Shown piece after piece: positions 62,601-64,000 of a DNA stretch of 64,000 bases. Positions within the stretch are counted from its first letter, which is position 1. Each line of letters starts with the position of its first letter. A program made the position numbers and the translations under genes. Below the pieces are notes generated by a model, which saw only the letters and a program-made list of their open reading frames with translations, was not told the origin of the DNA and did no database searches. Source of the stretch: Branchiostoma belcheri (taxonomy: Eukaryota > Chordata > Leptocardii > Amphioxiformes > Branchiostomatidae); contig NW_017802379.1 of assembly GCF_001625305.1 (NCBI RefSeq), forward strand, positions 516,910 through 580,909. Reading direction: 5' to 3'.

Positions 62601-63917
62601 CAGCATTTGGGAAAAAACATAGGATTTAAAGACACAACACGACCAGTGGACCAGCCCTCTGCAGTTGCTTGCACTACTGTGTGGCCCAAGGGCTTCTGAA
62701 CCAGAAGTGGGCACTACTGTATGCACCACCTGGTGCAGGAAGGACTTTAACTAACTTAAACTTGTTCACTACAGTTACCATAGTGTTTTTTTAATTCCAG
62801 TACAAGATACAAGTACAGCCGGACTAGAAGATAGTTACCCATGTAGACCAGCACTTATGATATAAGGAGTAACTCCAGGCTAAGCCAGTTAATGCTTGGT
62901 GACCCGAAAGTCATTTAAACACTGCCCTTTGGCTATAAGTTTGAATAGGGACTGTCATTCTAGCATTAGCCAAGGTCAGGGTGTGCAATCCATCTGAAGT
63001 TTGTTTTGTTGAGTCAGCAATTACAAGTTCTTCATCTAAGCTTAACAACATAGAAGCAAGATACACGTAATCCCAATTATTCAAGCTTGTTAGACATAAT
63101 CATCATAAACGGTTGGTTTGGATTTGGTGTAATGTGTAGCTTTTATTTGATCCCCAGTTACTGGCTTGTTAGTATGTTATATTAGTGTACTTAAGGAAAG
63201 CTTAAGATTAGAGTGATTTACGCACAATACAGGGACGTGACAGTCAGCTTTAGACTTAAGGCCAGCAAAGCACAGAATGACGTACATATGTATTACCCTT
63301 TTGAAAGACACAGAAATAAAATTGATTTTTGCTACCGGTATGCCTGTAAGGTAAAGCATTCGTTTTCAACTGAGGTGAAGCATGATGCTTTGTCAAGTCG
63401 CTTCATTGTACATTAGTACTGCAGTAGTACAGATTCACTATATAACTTTTATTTTTAGCCAACAACATTGGGTCGACCCCTACTCTTCATGATAAGTGTG
63501 TTACGGTCTAAGAAGAATAATTAATATTGTCTAACAGTAACTTACAAGGAAGACTTGACTAGAATGACATTTTCAATATAATGGTTTTTCCTACTGCTTA
63601 AACATCTTTTTCTCAAAGAGTTCAAACAAGACTTATAAGTTCTTCTATATTTCAGCTGACCTGAGGGATGGCCATGCCTCCTGCATGTACATGTTTAGCC
63701 CATAATAACCCTGGAACCCCTTATGTTGCTCCCGTAGCGTGTTCGACAGGGAAGAGGCTCCCAGGCCGAGGAAGGCGGCGCACCAGATCGACCGGCAGCT
63801 GGCGGAGAAGAAGAAGGAGATGGACAGACTGAAGGCGGCCGGGCGCAGCCACAGCATGAAGGCTGCCAAGTCTGCATTCATCCAGAAACTCGAGGGAGAT
63901 GCTCCAAAAACTGGAGG
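8542..63917 (+). CDS. SMTN: smoothelin orthologue, 15 coding exons, 3' end beyond window
   Basis: Smoothelins are actin-associated proteins of contractile cells, with smoothelin repeats and a C-terminal CH domain. Coding exons: 8542-8607, 16225-16560, 18184-18259, 19123-19361, 19937-20137, 22765-22867, 23939-24171, 24520-24589, 25993-28155, 28721-28767, 45663-45803, 47391-47466, 50551-50913, 52028-52124, 63738-63917. All junctions are GT-AG and the phases agree, giving 1463 codons plus 2 nt. Five repeats (about residues 17-45, 123-159, 294-330, 407-441, 1212-1250) share TDxxxRKxIRxALR. Repeats 1, 2 and 5 align with the three known in vertebrate smoothelin; 3 and 4 look extra. Residues 442-1162 are Lys/Glu-rich. 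SVFDREE and the Lys-rich helix at ~1404 match the vertebrate lead-in to the CH domain, which is not in the window. Family identity is firm; exon choice in the long introns is less so. Confidence 0.9.
9495..9687. mobile_element. degenerate MITE, family B
   Basis: The left arm AATCTCCAAGCAAATGTTGG and following GATGGA are mirrored on the right by TCCATCCCAACATCTGCTT followed by AAAAGATTA. The ends resemble the family at 20311, 53905 and 55410 (CTCCAAGCAGAT), and GGAAAATTGTGACC inside matches the 53905 copy. The target-site duplication is no longer clear. Confidence 0.65.
11396..12595 (-). CDS. Kelch gene exon 3: end of BTB 2, BACK, Kelch, stop
   Basis: Enters in phase 0 after a CCCCTGCTGCAG acceptor and codes residues 255-653, ending SSRVY and TGA. 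The first ~20 residues (VKTLLDACAQFLYIHLD) complete BTB 2. BACK is short, and QLPQKHLNHLKNLP leads into the propeller. The exon is markedly GC-rich and CpG-rich against the surrounding AT-rich introns. Long open frames on the other strand across this exon are by-products of that composition. Confidence 0.88.
   Translation of the reverse strand: MKTLLDACAQFLYIHLDMENCCDVLIIAEAYGLTDLVSTVYEFMATHIDPRGDEAGHIILHQLPQKHLNHLKNLPQQLIAAVSSKYIGNTSWAETPGLYYFSLKKDTWVQLTTLPDELRTTEHFEIAGTGGCIYIAGGRSFNSQMVTESKPSGRVFCFNTKTDSWTELAPLLMPRYNFALTAFDGHLYAIGGFAADSGGMVCQRPKVNCVECYNIETNTWEFACPLPTGVVNPTSTVCLGQIYLSAHPSCWDDKNRRLMCYDPDTNQWKTMKYAEWADMKFELSGMPLGDLVADHSHVYVVGQQKIATYNVISGEWTDCITLPPNGAAQSRNVKRVPMAMGGKIINFCDRGVVLSYNIKKNQWERLSAFPGGMNESSAIIRTCTLTAKPLKAVKSSRVY
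11396..14260 (-). CDS. tandem-BTB Kelch protein, 3 coding exons
   Basis: Coding exons on the minus strand: 14260-14115, 13846-13231, 12595-11396; 1962 nt, 653 residues plus stop. The ATG at 14260 has an excellent context (GTCGCCATGG). BTB 1 is about residues 30-122 (FSDVHVVVEGKR, NRNVLAACSEYLQAI). BTB 2 is about 168-270 (KFSDICIRVHRRNFKAHKNV, ILDFMYTSEI). A shortened BACK-like segment (AEAYGLTDL...) is followed by a Kelch propeller from about 310 with YNIETNTWEF, YDPDTNQWKT and YNIKKNQWER blades. BTB-Kelch proteins are usually Cullin-3 adaptors, with BTB binding CUL3 and Kelch binding the substrate; two BTBs in a row is not the standard layout. The gene lies entirely within smoothelin intron 1 in the opposite direction. 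I cannot name an orthologue. Confidence 0.88.
12596..13230 (-). other. Kelch gene intron 2 with (AAAC)n tail
   Basis: An AT-rich intron. It contains an (AAAC)n run at 12923-12957 preceded by a GC-richer stretch (GGTAGCCGCTACCAGCC), the look of a short retroelement 3' end with a microsatellite tail on the plus strand. No exon seen. Confidence 0.6.
12921..12958 (+). repeat. (AAAC)n microsatellite
   Basis: About eight AAAC units after AAAT, probably the tail of a truncated retroelement beginning near 12800. Confidence 0.85.
13231..13846 (-). CDS. Kelch gene exon 2: most of BTB 1 and BTB 2
   Basis: Acceptor CATTCATTCAG|GTACGC; donor CTCCAG|gtcagt. Completes residue 49 (Arg) and codes 50-254. 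It contains the rest of BTB 1 (VLAACSEYLQ, VIELPDLTTSEYKALNTLVY), a linker with CGASRKKGAPVEVDVYPELL, and BTB 2 up to VASFLQ. Both BTBs keep the fold's VLAA(C/G)S core, showing they are two domains and not one interrupted domain. Confidence 0.9.
14033..14098 (-). mobile_element. 5'-truncated LINE 3' tail
   Basis: On the minus strand this reads GAAGCTGGTGTGTTACGCCG, then a GTTATACCGGCTATACAGATACAG-type end. It matches the 3' end of the LINE fragment at 51130-51835 almost base for base. It lies inside Kelch intron 1, about 17 bp from the exon-1 donor, and has lost everything upstream. Confidence 0.85.
14115..14260 (-). CDS. Kelch gene exon 1 (start, BTB 1 N-terminus)
   Basis: Codes residues 1-48 plus 2 nt, MATCEAGSVAPLLKKQINRH onward to VVVEGKR, with donor AAGAG|gtacat. 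The frame stays open upstream of the ATG (ESSSSLVA), so an upstream coding exon is possible (see 14881-15057), but the ATG context is close to ideal. Confidence 0.85.
14881..15057 (-). CDS. possible upstream exon of the Kelch gene
   Basis: On the minus strand it is bounded by acceptor-like TTTCTACGTACAG and a good donor CTTGAAG|gttagt, and is open in one frame (TEQRLNKDLCLQYGG...KTTHSAPVLE). Joined in phase 1 to a possible acceptor at CTGACAACAG just before the ATG at 14260, it reads in frame into ESSSSLVAMATCEAG. The protein is not recognised; the exon may equally be 5' UTR or a chance frame. Confidence 0.3.
16225..16560 (+). CDS. SMTN: smoothelin exon 2
   Basis: Phase 0 to 0, 112 residues. 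It opens with LESCTDLSERKKIRAAIREV, the core of repeat 1, then a basic linker containing KEAKENR that resembles the DNKENW stretch after the first vertebrate repeat. It ends EDIDNEEELLQM, the first helix of repeat 2, at donor ATG|gtaagg. Polypyrimidine tract and acceptor are strong. Confidence 0.92.
16561..18183 (+). other. smoothelin intron 2, nothing recognised
   Basis: AT-rich, without exon-like frames or identified repeats. Confidence 0.5.
18184..18259 (+). CDS. SMTN: smoothelin exon 3
   Basis: Phase 0 to 1, 76 nt. Codes the repeat 2 core LRDTTDYRQRKEIRLAIRAL then KRQSE. Acceptor CTCTCCTGTCAG, donor GAGG|gtaagt. Confidence 0.93.
18260..19122 (+). other. smoothelin intron 3, nothing recognised
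   Basis: No exon or repeat recognised. The 103-codon plus frame at 18299-18610 lacks splice sites. Confidence 0.5.
19123..19361 (+). CDS. SMTN: smoothelin exon 4
   Basis: Phase 1 to 0, 239 nt. Codes an Arg/Ser/Gly-rich linker (GETEEVEKSRARRPSGGRRT...). High GC against its introns. Acceptor TATTGGTTGTAG, donor AAG|gttggt. Confidence 0.85.
19523..19654. mobile_element. inverted-repeat MITE, family C
   Basis: 132 bp: TTAGCCTGGATGCCAGACCC and following ATAGCACAC are mirrored by GTGTGCTATGGGTCTGACAT and following CGAGGCTAA, with CCCAAAGTT/AACTTTGGG further in. The target-site duplication is unclear because flanks are AT-rich. Non-coding, within smoothelin intron 4. Confidence 0.8.
19937..20137 (+). 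CDS. SMTN: smoothelin exon 5
   Basis: Phase 0 to 0, 67 residues. Ser/Arg/Lys-rich linker with a KSSSSSETSRLGR run, ending IEIEDIQDEAVLLKM, the first helix of repeat 3. Donor ATG|gtgagg. Confidence 0.88.
20311..20425. mobile_element. palindromic MITE, family B
   Basis: 115 bp. TAATCTCCAAGCAGATCCTA and following GGTGGCAAGACAGTATC are mirrored by GATACTGTCTTGCCACTGTA and following GCATCAGCTTGGAGAATA. Flanks CTCCAGAT and CTCCAGAA match 7 of 8, giving an 8-bp target-site duplication. Relatives at 53905 and 55410 have the same length of duplication. Confidence 0.88.
20805..22091. mobile_element. 1.29-kb TIR element, non-autonomous
   Basis: Termini CCTAGGAAAAAAAATGTTGT GTTTCC and, reversed, CCTAACAAAATAAATGTTGT GTTTCC form imperfect 26-bp inverted repeats, with CGACCCTA motifs just inside both. 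The exact 7-bp duplication CCTGAGG flanks the element (20798-20804 and 22092-22098). The interior has no transposase; its only longer frame (115 codons, minus, 20847-21194) is unrecognised. A poly(A) run lies near the right end. It fills much of smoothelin intron 5. Confidence 0.8.
22765..22867 (+). CDS. SMTN: smoothelin exon 6
   Basis: Phase 0 to 1, 103 nt. Codes repeat 3 core VKETGDVEEKRRLRARIRAV and RRLSRDRKDLVAAE. It is the most diverged repeat, lacking the TD(Y/L) pair but keeping the charged RxRARIRAV helix. Acceptor CTTCCGCAG, donor GAAG|gtaaag. Confidence 0.88.
22868..23938 (+). other. smoothelin intron 6, nothing recognised
   Basis: AT-rich, no exon or element identified. Confidence 0.5.
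23939..24171 (+). CDS. SMTN: smoothelin exon 7
   Basis: Phase 1 to 0, 233 nt. Codes an acidic linker (AQGEKSTAEGEGDLPQAKEE...) ending DDLSSKTEEDLQYM, the first helix of repeat 4. Acceptor CCTGTTTTAG, donor ATG|gtatgt. Confidence 0.88.
24520..24589 (+). CDS. SMTN: smoothelin exon 8
   Basis: Phase 0 to 1, 70 nt. Codes repeat 4 core LLVCTDYDERKKIRQALRAA then KKN. Acceptor TTTTCACTAG, donor AATG|gtgagt. Confidence 0.92.
24590..25992 (+). other. smoothelin intron 8
   Basis: Contains the inverted-repeat element 24962-25173 and a CArG-type match, CCTTAAAAGG, directly after it. No further exon seen. Confidence 0.55.
24962..25173. mobile_element. inverted-repeat MITE, family D
   Basis: 212 bp. The left arm GTGAATGTATTGCAGAATGA with TGCAAA..TACGTCAC..GGCCCCTTTTTTCTTGAT is mirrored by ATCAAGAAAAAAGGGGGCC, GTGACGTAACTTTGCATCAT and TCTGCAATACATTCAC. 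The arms are 55-60 bp. Non-coding. Confidence 0.85.
25993..28155 (+). CDS. SMTN: smoothelin exon 9, giant central exon
   Basis: Phase 1 to 1, 2163 nt, about 721 residues of highly charged, Lys/Glu/Ser-rich sequence expected to be disordered. Acceptor TTTTCTCATTAG. Four tandem units of 58, 54, 53 and ~41 residues begin EKEK(S/P) at 26427, 26601, 26763 and 26922 and share KKNAGNVTPVKES then a (F/L)SxKLK end. A short Trp motif recurs three times: GNKWEAF at 26214, GKSWEGL at 27042 and GNKWDKMF at 27270. The last third is strongly acidic. The donor AGTA|gtaagc at 28155 gives the phase needed to join 28721. If it is skipped, the frame reads 20 more codons to TAG at 28217. Confidence 0.85.
28156..28217 (+). 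CDS. SMTN: possible read-through 3' end of a short smoothelin isoform
   Basis: If the donor at 28155 is not used, the frame adds SKPSQSISASLLMFSEHAAL and stops at 28215-28217. The product would have four smoothelin repeats but no fifth repeat and no CH domain. No AATAAA signal was found soon after, so a stable short transcript is not well supported. Confidence 0.25.
28721..28767 (+). CDS. SMTN: smoothelin exon 10
   Basis: Phase 1 to 0, 47 nt, coding SEATAEVDSSSTKEE. Acceptor TTTTTTTCAG, donor GAG|gtaaga. It is small and low in complexity, but splice sites and phases fit exactly. Confidence 0.7.
29995..30018 (+). CDS. speculative 24-nt microexon
   Basis: Acceptor GCTGCTTCTGCAG, 24 nt coding KNAAYHVQ, donor ACAG|gttgtg. 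It is symmetric in phase 0 and would fit between exons 10 and 11. Evidence is splice sites and phase only. Confidence 0.12.
30289..30450 (+). repeat. dispersed repeat related to 45445-45612
   Basis: Shares ordered blocks with 45445-45612: ACACATTTCAATGCAA (ACACGCCTTTCAATGCAA there), AAGTTGGTG/AATTTGGTG, ACAACATCAATTC, AAACGCGTTYGAAT and TATGGAA. It looks like a diverged copy of the same element family. Confidence 0.55.
30536..30829 (+). repeat. 294-bp duplicated block, copy 1
   Basis: Starts ACAGATGGCAGAAGAGG and ends TTTGTCCAAC. It appears identical to 31015-31308, 479 bp downstream, with a run of N immediately before the second copy. Probably an assembly or haplotype artefact around the gap, though a tandem duplication is possible. 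One frame reads EEVERCSFWLWLRRKDCHWK, perhaps a retroelement remnant; not identified. Confidence 0.9.
30995..31014. other. assembly gap (20 N)
   Basis: Twenty N bases; the sequence immediately to the right repeats 30536-30829. Confidence 0.99.
31015..31308 (+). repeat. 294-bp duplicated block, copy 2
   Basis: Matches 30536-30829 end to end by eye. Beyond CCAAC the two copies diverge completely, so the right boundary is sharp; the left boundary is the gap. Confidence 0.9.
33895..34640. repeat. tandem array, ~4 units of ~177 bp
   Basis: The anchor GAATACCCTTGACA occurs at 34002, 34179, 34357 and 34533, spacing 177, 178 and 176. Each unit also carries CCAAGGCTGT, ACATGGCATGTA-like, TTTCCTGGGAAGTTGTAG and GTTCTGGTGG blocks. 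A partial unit starts near 33895. Units differ by many substitutions, so the array is not recent. Confidence 0.9.
38417..38660 (+). mobile_element. tRNA-derived SINE, copy 1
   Basis: The head keeps polymerase III promoter-like boxes: AATGGCCAAGTG (box A region) and GGTCATGAGTTCGATCCC (box B). The body carries AGCACTCAGCATTTGAGAAA, CCAGTGGAC and TGTGTGGCCCAAGGGCTT, and the end GTGCAGGAAG, then ACTTTAACT. The copy at 62491-62756 has the same blocks in the same order. Confidence 0.85.
41212..41772 (+). other. long open frame, unrecognised
   Basis: Preceded by a very strong acceptor-like tract (TTTCCTCCTCCCCCCAG), the frame runs open for about 560 nt (VVKWNDPQPVINMSCLPEVS...FSDITQTQRSRND). No known family is recognised and the codon content looks non-coding (repeated GTAGATTTTTGTG). 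Its entry phase would be 2, which does not fit between smoothelin exons 10 and 11. Confidence 0.2.
42121..42168 (+). CDS. possible alternative first exon of a short smoothelin
   Basis: ATG in context AAAATGA opens MTTVTYISRYYIQMGR, followed by a strong donor AGA|gtaagt in phase 0. That is the entry phase of exon 11, so a transcript starting here would join repeat 5 in frame. The frame is also open upstream of the ATG. Sequence-only inference. Confidence 0.2.
42746..43010. repeat. local direct duplication, two ~125-bp copies
   Basis: Copies at about 42746-42875 and 42893-43010 share AAGTAGTGTGTAG, TCTGGCATTTGAA, GATGCATACA and AAATGAGTTAGGTCTACCTG followed by TAAT in order. A shorter CAGCTTCTGAAG doublet precedes them. 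Confidence 0.75.
45431..45631. mobile_element. inverted-repeat element next to exon 11
   Basis: TTATATCATACCC at the left and GGGTATGATATAA at the right are exact inverted repeats bounding 201 bp. A second inverted pair (AATACAACACG/CGTGTTGTATT) lies just outside on the left, at 45361-45427. The interior resembles 30289-30450. Its right end is only 31 bp from the exon 11 acceptor, so it has replaced most of the normal intron end. Confidence 0.7.
45663..45803 (+). CDS. SMTN: smoothelin exon 11
   Basis: Phase 0 to 0, 47 residues: VKDPDPKSQDRSCLKKRMAD... ending LDSIEDEEQLEKL, the first helix of repeat 5, closely matching the vertebrate IEDEGVLDKML. Acceptor ATGTTCCACAG, donor CTG|gtgagg. Confidence 0.92.
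45792..46285 (+). repeat. tandem duplication of exon 11 tail and donor
   Basis: CTGGAGAAGCTGGTGAGGTT at 45792 (last codons of exon 11 plus its donor) recurs at 46098, offset 306 bp. Both are followed by GCAGTKTGGTTGCCCYCAGTTA and later by TAAAAACACATA (about 46096 and 46275). An extra copy of the GTTTGGTTGCCCCCAGTTAG block lies at about 45888. Confidence 0.8.
47391..47466 (+). CDS. SMTN: smoothelin exon 12
   Basis: Phase 0 to 1, 76 nt. Repeat 5 core LDQTTEYDDRKRIRAALRVL then RKKKR, the best match to the vertebrate LDQSTDFEERKLIRAALREL. Acceptor CTTTTCTCCAG, donor AGAG|gtacgt. Confidence 0.95.
47467..50550 (+). other. smoothelin intron 12
   Basis: AT-rich. Contains a CArG-type match at 49630-49639 and a possible 51-nt cassette exon at 50437-50487. 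No other feature supported. Confidence 0.5.
50437..50487 (+). CDS. possible 51-nt cassette exon
   Basis: Acceptor TTTCTTAATTTGCAG and donor ACAG|gtgcta bound 51 nt that are symmetric in phase 1 and code GMVVVFSLNIAGLPLLT between exons 12 and 13. The hydrophobic content is unlike the rest of the protein, which argues against routine use. Confidence 0.2.
50551..50913 (+). CDS. SMTN: smoothelin exon 13
   Basis: Phase 1 to 1, 363 nt. Codes EGLLNHTVSKVLSNLQDNQS..., then a long basic/acidic helix-prone stretch (ADRKKEQDQLNSRLKARED), then SSGGTTTRTTTETVSDG, which resembles the TTTR/TTTVE segment after the last vertebrate repeat. Acceptor GTACATTACAG, donor GGTG|gtaggg. Confidence 0.92.
51130..51835 (+). 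mobile_element. LINE fragment: reverse-transcriptase C-terminus and 3' tail
   Basis: Codes ~200 residues of the region after the RT core of non-LTR retrotransposons of the CR1/L2/Jockey type: LKWGAHVNNITTKAKQTLG, SLVRPNLEYAATVWDPYTKK, ERVQNQAARF, EWNSLSPSTV, stop at 51738. The 3' UTR is GC-rich, ends in ACCGGCTATACAGATACAG and an (ATACAG)n tail. An in-frame stop at 51127 and the absence of the catalytic RT part show 5' truncation. It lies sense-oriented in smoothelin intron 13 and is not functional. Confidence 0.9.
52028..52124 (+). CDS. SMTN: smoothelin exon 14
   Basis: Phase 1 to 2, 97 nt. Codes GGSVRSKTVVTSQTKSWGGS then GGAAAPGGSKIG, equivalent to the Ser/Thr/Gly-rich SKKMG stretch of vertebrate smoothelin. 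Acceptor TTCTGTACAG, donor GGCAG|gtgaga. An exon with the same phases and the same GGCAG|gtgag end lies at 58571-58694. Confidence 0.9.
52655..53030. mobile_element. 376-bp TIR element
   Basis: AGGCCACACCAATTTAATTT and GTTGGTTCTC on the left are mirrored exactly by GAGAACCAAC, AAATTAAATTGGTGTGGCCT on the right: 30-bp perfect terminal inverted repeats. The interior is AT-rich with A-runs and T-runs, no coding capacity. The target-site duplication could not be fixed. Confidence 0.88.
53905..54056. mobile_element. palindromic MITE, family B
   Basis: 152 bp. TATTCTCCAAGCAGAGGTTG and following GTGGGGAAGATTGTGACCTTT are mirrored by AAAGGTCACAATCTTCCCCA and following CCAATCTGCTTGGAGAGAGTA. Flanks CAGAGTCC and CAGACTCC match 7 of 8. 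Shares the CTCCAAGCAGA terminus with 20311 and 55410. Confidence 0.87.
55410..55522. mobile_element. palindromic MITE, family B
   Basis: 113 bp. Ends TAATCTCCAAGCAGATCATA and TATGATCTGCTTGGAGATTA are perfect inverted repeats. Inner blocks GGACACTCCCC..GGCCAATGGATACTGTCTTGC match the 20311 copy. Flanks GTCTGGTG and GTCTGATG match 7 of 8. Confidence 0.9.
55852..55937 (+). CDS. weak candidate alternative exon
   Basis: A strong acceptor (GTCCTTTCCTTTCAG) precedes an open stretch in the phase left by exon 13, coding DRKLRDEPRRIERRGAVTIK then IPPIPKEDKGK. The only nearby donor, AAG|gttatt, is poor and would leave phase 0, which does not fit exon 15. Confidence 0.18.
58379..58551 (+). promoter_or_regulatory. 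candidate internal promoter
   Basis: A CpG-containing, GC-richer patch in an AT-rich intron with an octamer ATGCAAAT (58404-58411) and a CRE-like TGACGTAG (58379-58386), just upstream of an in-frame ATG at 58552. Vertebrate SMTN makes short (A) and long (B) forms from separate promoters, so a similar arrangement is plausible here. No TATA box seen. Confidence 0.25.
58571..58694 (+). CDS. SMTN: alternative smoothelin exon (14b) or short-form first exon
   Basis: 124 nt, phase 1 to 2, coding EAVWIPRKKADTDNSSGRTA then SQVVRVRQSPEEKVEETRKVG. It ends GGCAG|gtgagc, almost the same as exon 14 (GGCAG|gtgaga), and would give KVG-SVFDREE on joining exon 15, as exon 14 gives KIG-SVFDREE. Both exons cannot be used in series because 14 leaves phase 2 and this one enters in phase 1. 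Alternatively translation starts at ATG 58552 (context CACTATGC, giving MPSFIS before EAVW) in an unspliced first exon. Confidence 0.55.
62491..62756 (+). mobile_element. tRNA-derived SINE, copy 2
   Basis: The head GCTATGGCCAAGTAGGTAGA then GTGTTCACCTTGCATTTGG, and box-B-like GGTTGTGAGTTTGATCC. The body has TTAACACTCAGCATTTGGGA, CCAGTGGACCAGCCC and TGTGTGGCCCAAGGGCTTCT, and the end GGTGCAGGAAGGACTTTAAC. Same order as 38417-38660 with about 15-25% differences by eye, so the copies are old. Confidence 0.87.
63738..63917 (+). CDS. SMTN: smoothelin exon 15 (last in window)
   Basis: Phase 2 to 2, 180 nt. Codes SVFDREEAPRPRKAAHQIDR then QLAEKKKEMDRLKAAG and SHSMKAAKSAFIQKLEGD. It matches vertebrate smoothelin (SIFDRED, LERxxAEKKKEL, ARKAMIEKLE) in the segment just before the CH domain, and it settles the gene identity. 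Acceptor TGCTCCCGTAG, donor GGAGG|gtgagg. The CH domain exons should follow beyond 64 kb. Confidence 0.95.
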
Positions 63918-64000
63918 GTGAGGATTCTGGAAGAAAAAACAACCTGACAAACAACTTCTAAACCATCTGTGCTTCTCCTGTCTTTACTTCCTGACTTTCC

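Larger units (their letters stand above)
52125..63737 (+). other. smoothelin intron 14, ~11.6 kb
   Basis: Holds three MITE-type elements (52655-53030, 53905-54056, 55410-55522), a SINE (62491-62756), a strong alternative-exon candidate (58571-58694) and a weak one (55852-55937). The stretches 55938-58378 and 58860-62490 show no other gene or element by eye. Confidence 0.5.

Noticed and set aside
1-64000. CRISPR arrays, operons, prokaryotic defence or biosynthetic clusters
   Set aside because: No regularly spaced repeats of the right size, and all genes have spliceosomal introns; the window is animal nuclear DNA.

Overview
The window is AT-rich animal nuclear DNA with long introns, GT-AG exons, many short inverted-repeat transposons, LINE and SINE fragments and one 20-base run of N. 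The gene content and a LINE tail ending in (ATACAG)n suggest a cephalochordate (amphioxus, Branchiostoma). That assignment is inferred from recognition, not from a search.

The dominant feature is one plus-strand gene running from about 8.5 kb beyond the right edge of the window: a smoothelin (SMTN) orthologue. I assembled 15 coding exons by hand. All splice junctions keep one open frame, giving 4391 nt or 1463 codons plus 2 nt. The protein has five smoothelin-type repeats (vertebrate SMTN has three as I recall it), a 2.16-kb central exon coding a Lys/Glu-rich low-complexity region with its own tandem repeats, and a C-terminal segment matching the vertebrate sequence just before the calponin-homology (CH) domain. 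The CH domain itself must lie past 64 kb. Each smoothelin repeat is split by a phase-0 intron at the same place, pointing to growth by exon-pair duplication. Several possible alternative exons fit the reading frame.

A second gene lies antisense inside smoothelin intron 1 (14260 to 11396, minus strand): a 653-residue Kelch protein in three coding exons with two BTB domains in tandem before the BACK and Kelch regions. This is an unusual layout.

Left of the smoothelin promoter, 1-8.3 kb is mostly intergenic. It holds two tRNA-Lys(UUU) genes that both carry introns (24 and 12 nt), a possible first exon of a minus-strand gene, copies of a palindromic MITE, and a direct-repeat unit with a hammerhead-like core. 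The smoothelin introns hold further MITEs with 7-8 bp target-site duplications, a 1.29-kb TIR element, two copies of a tRNA-derived SINE, a LINE reverse-transcriptase 3' end, a ~177-bp tandem array, and a duplicated segment around the assembly gap. I saw no CRISPR array, rRNA, operon or prokaryotic-type system.
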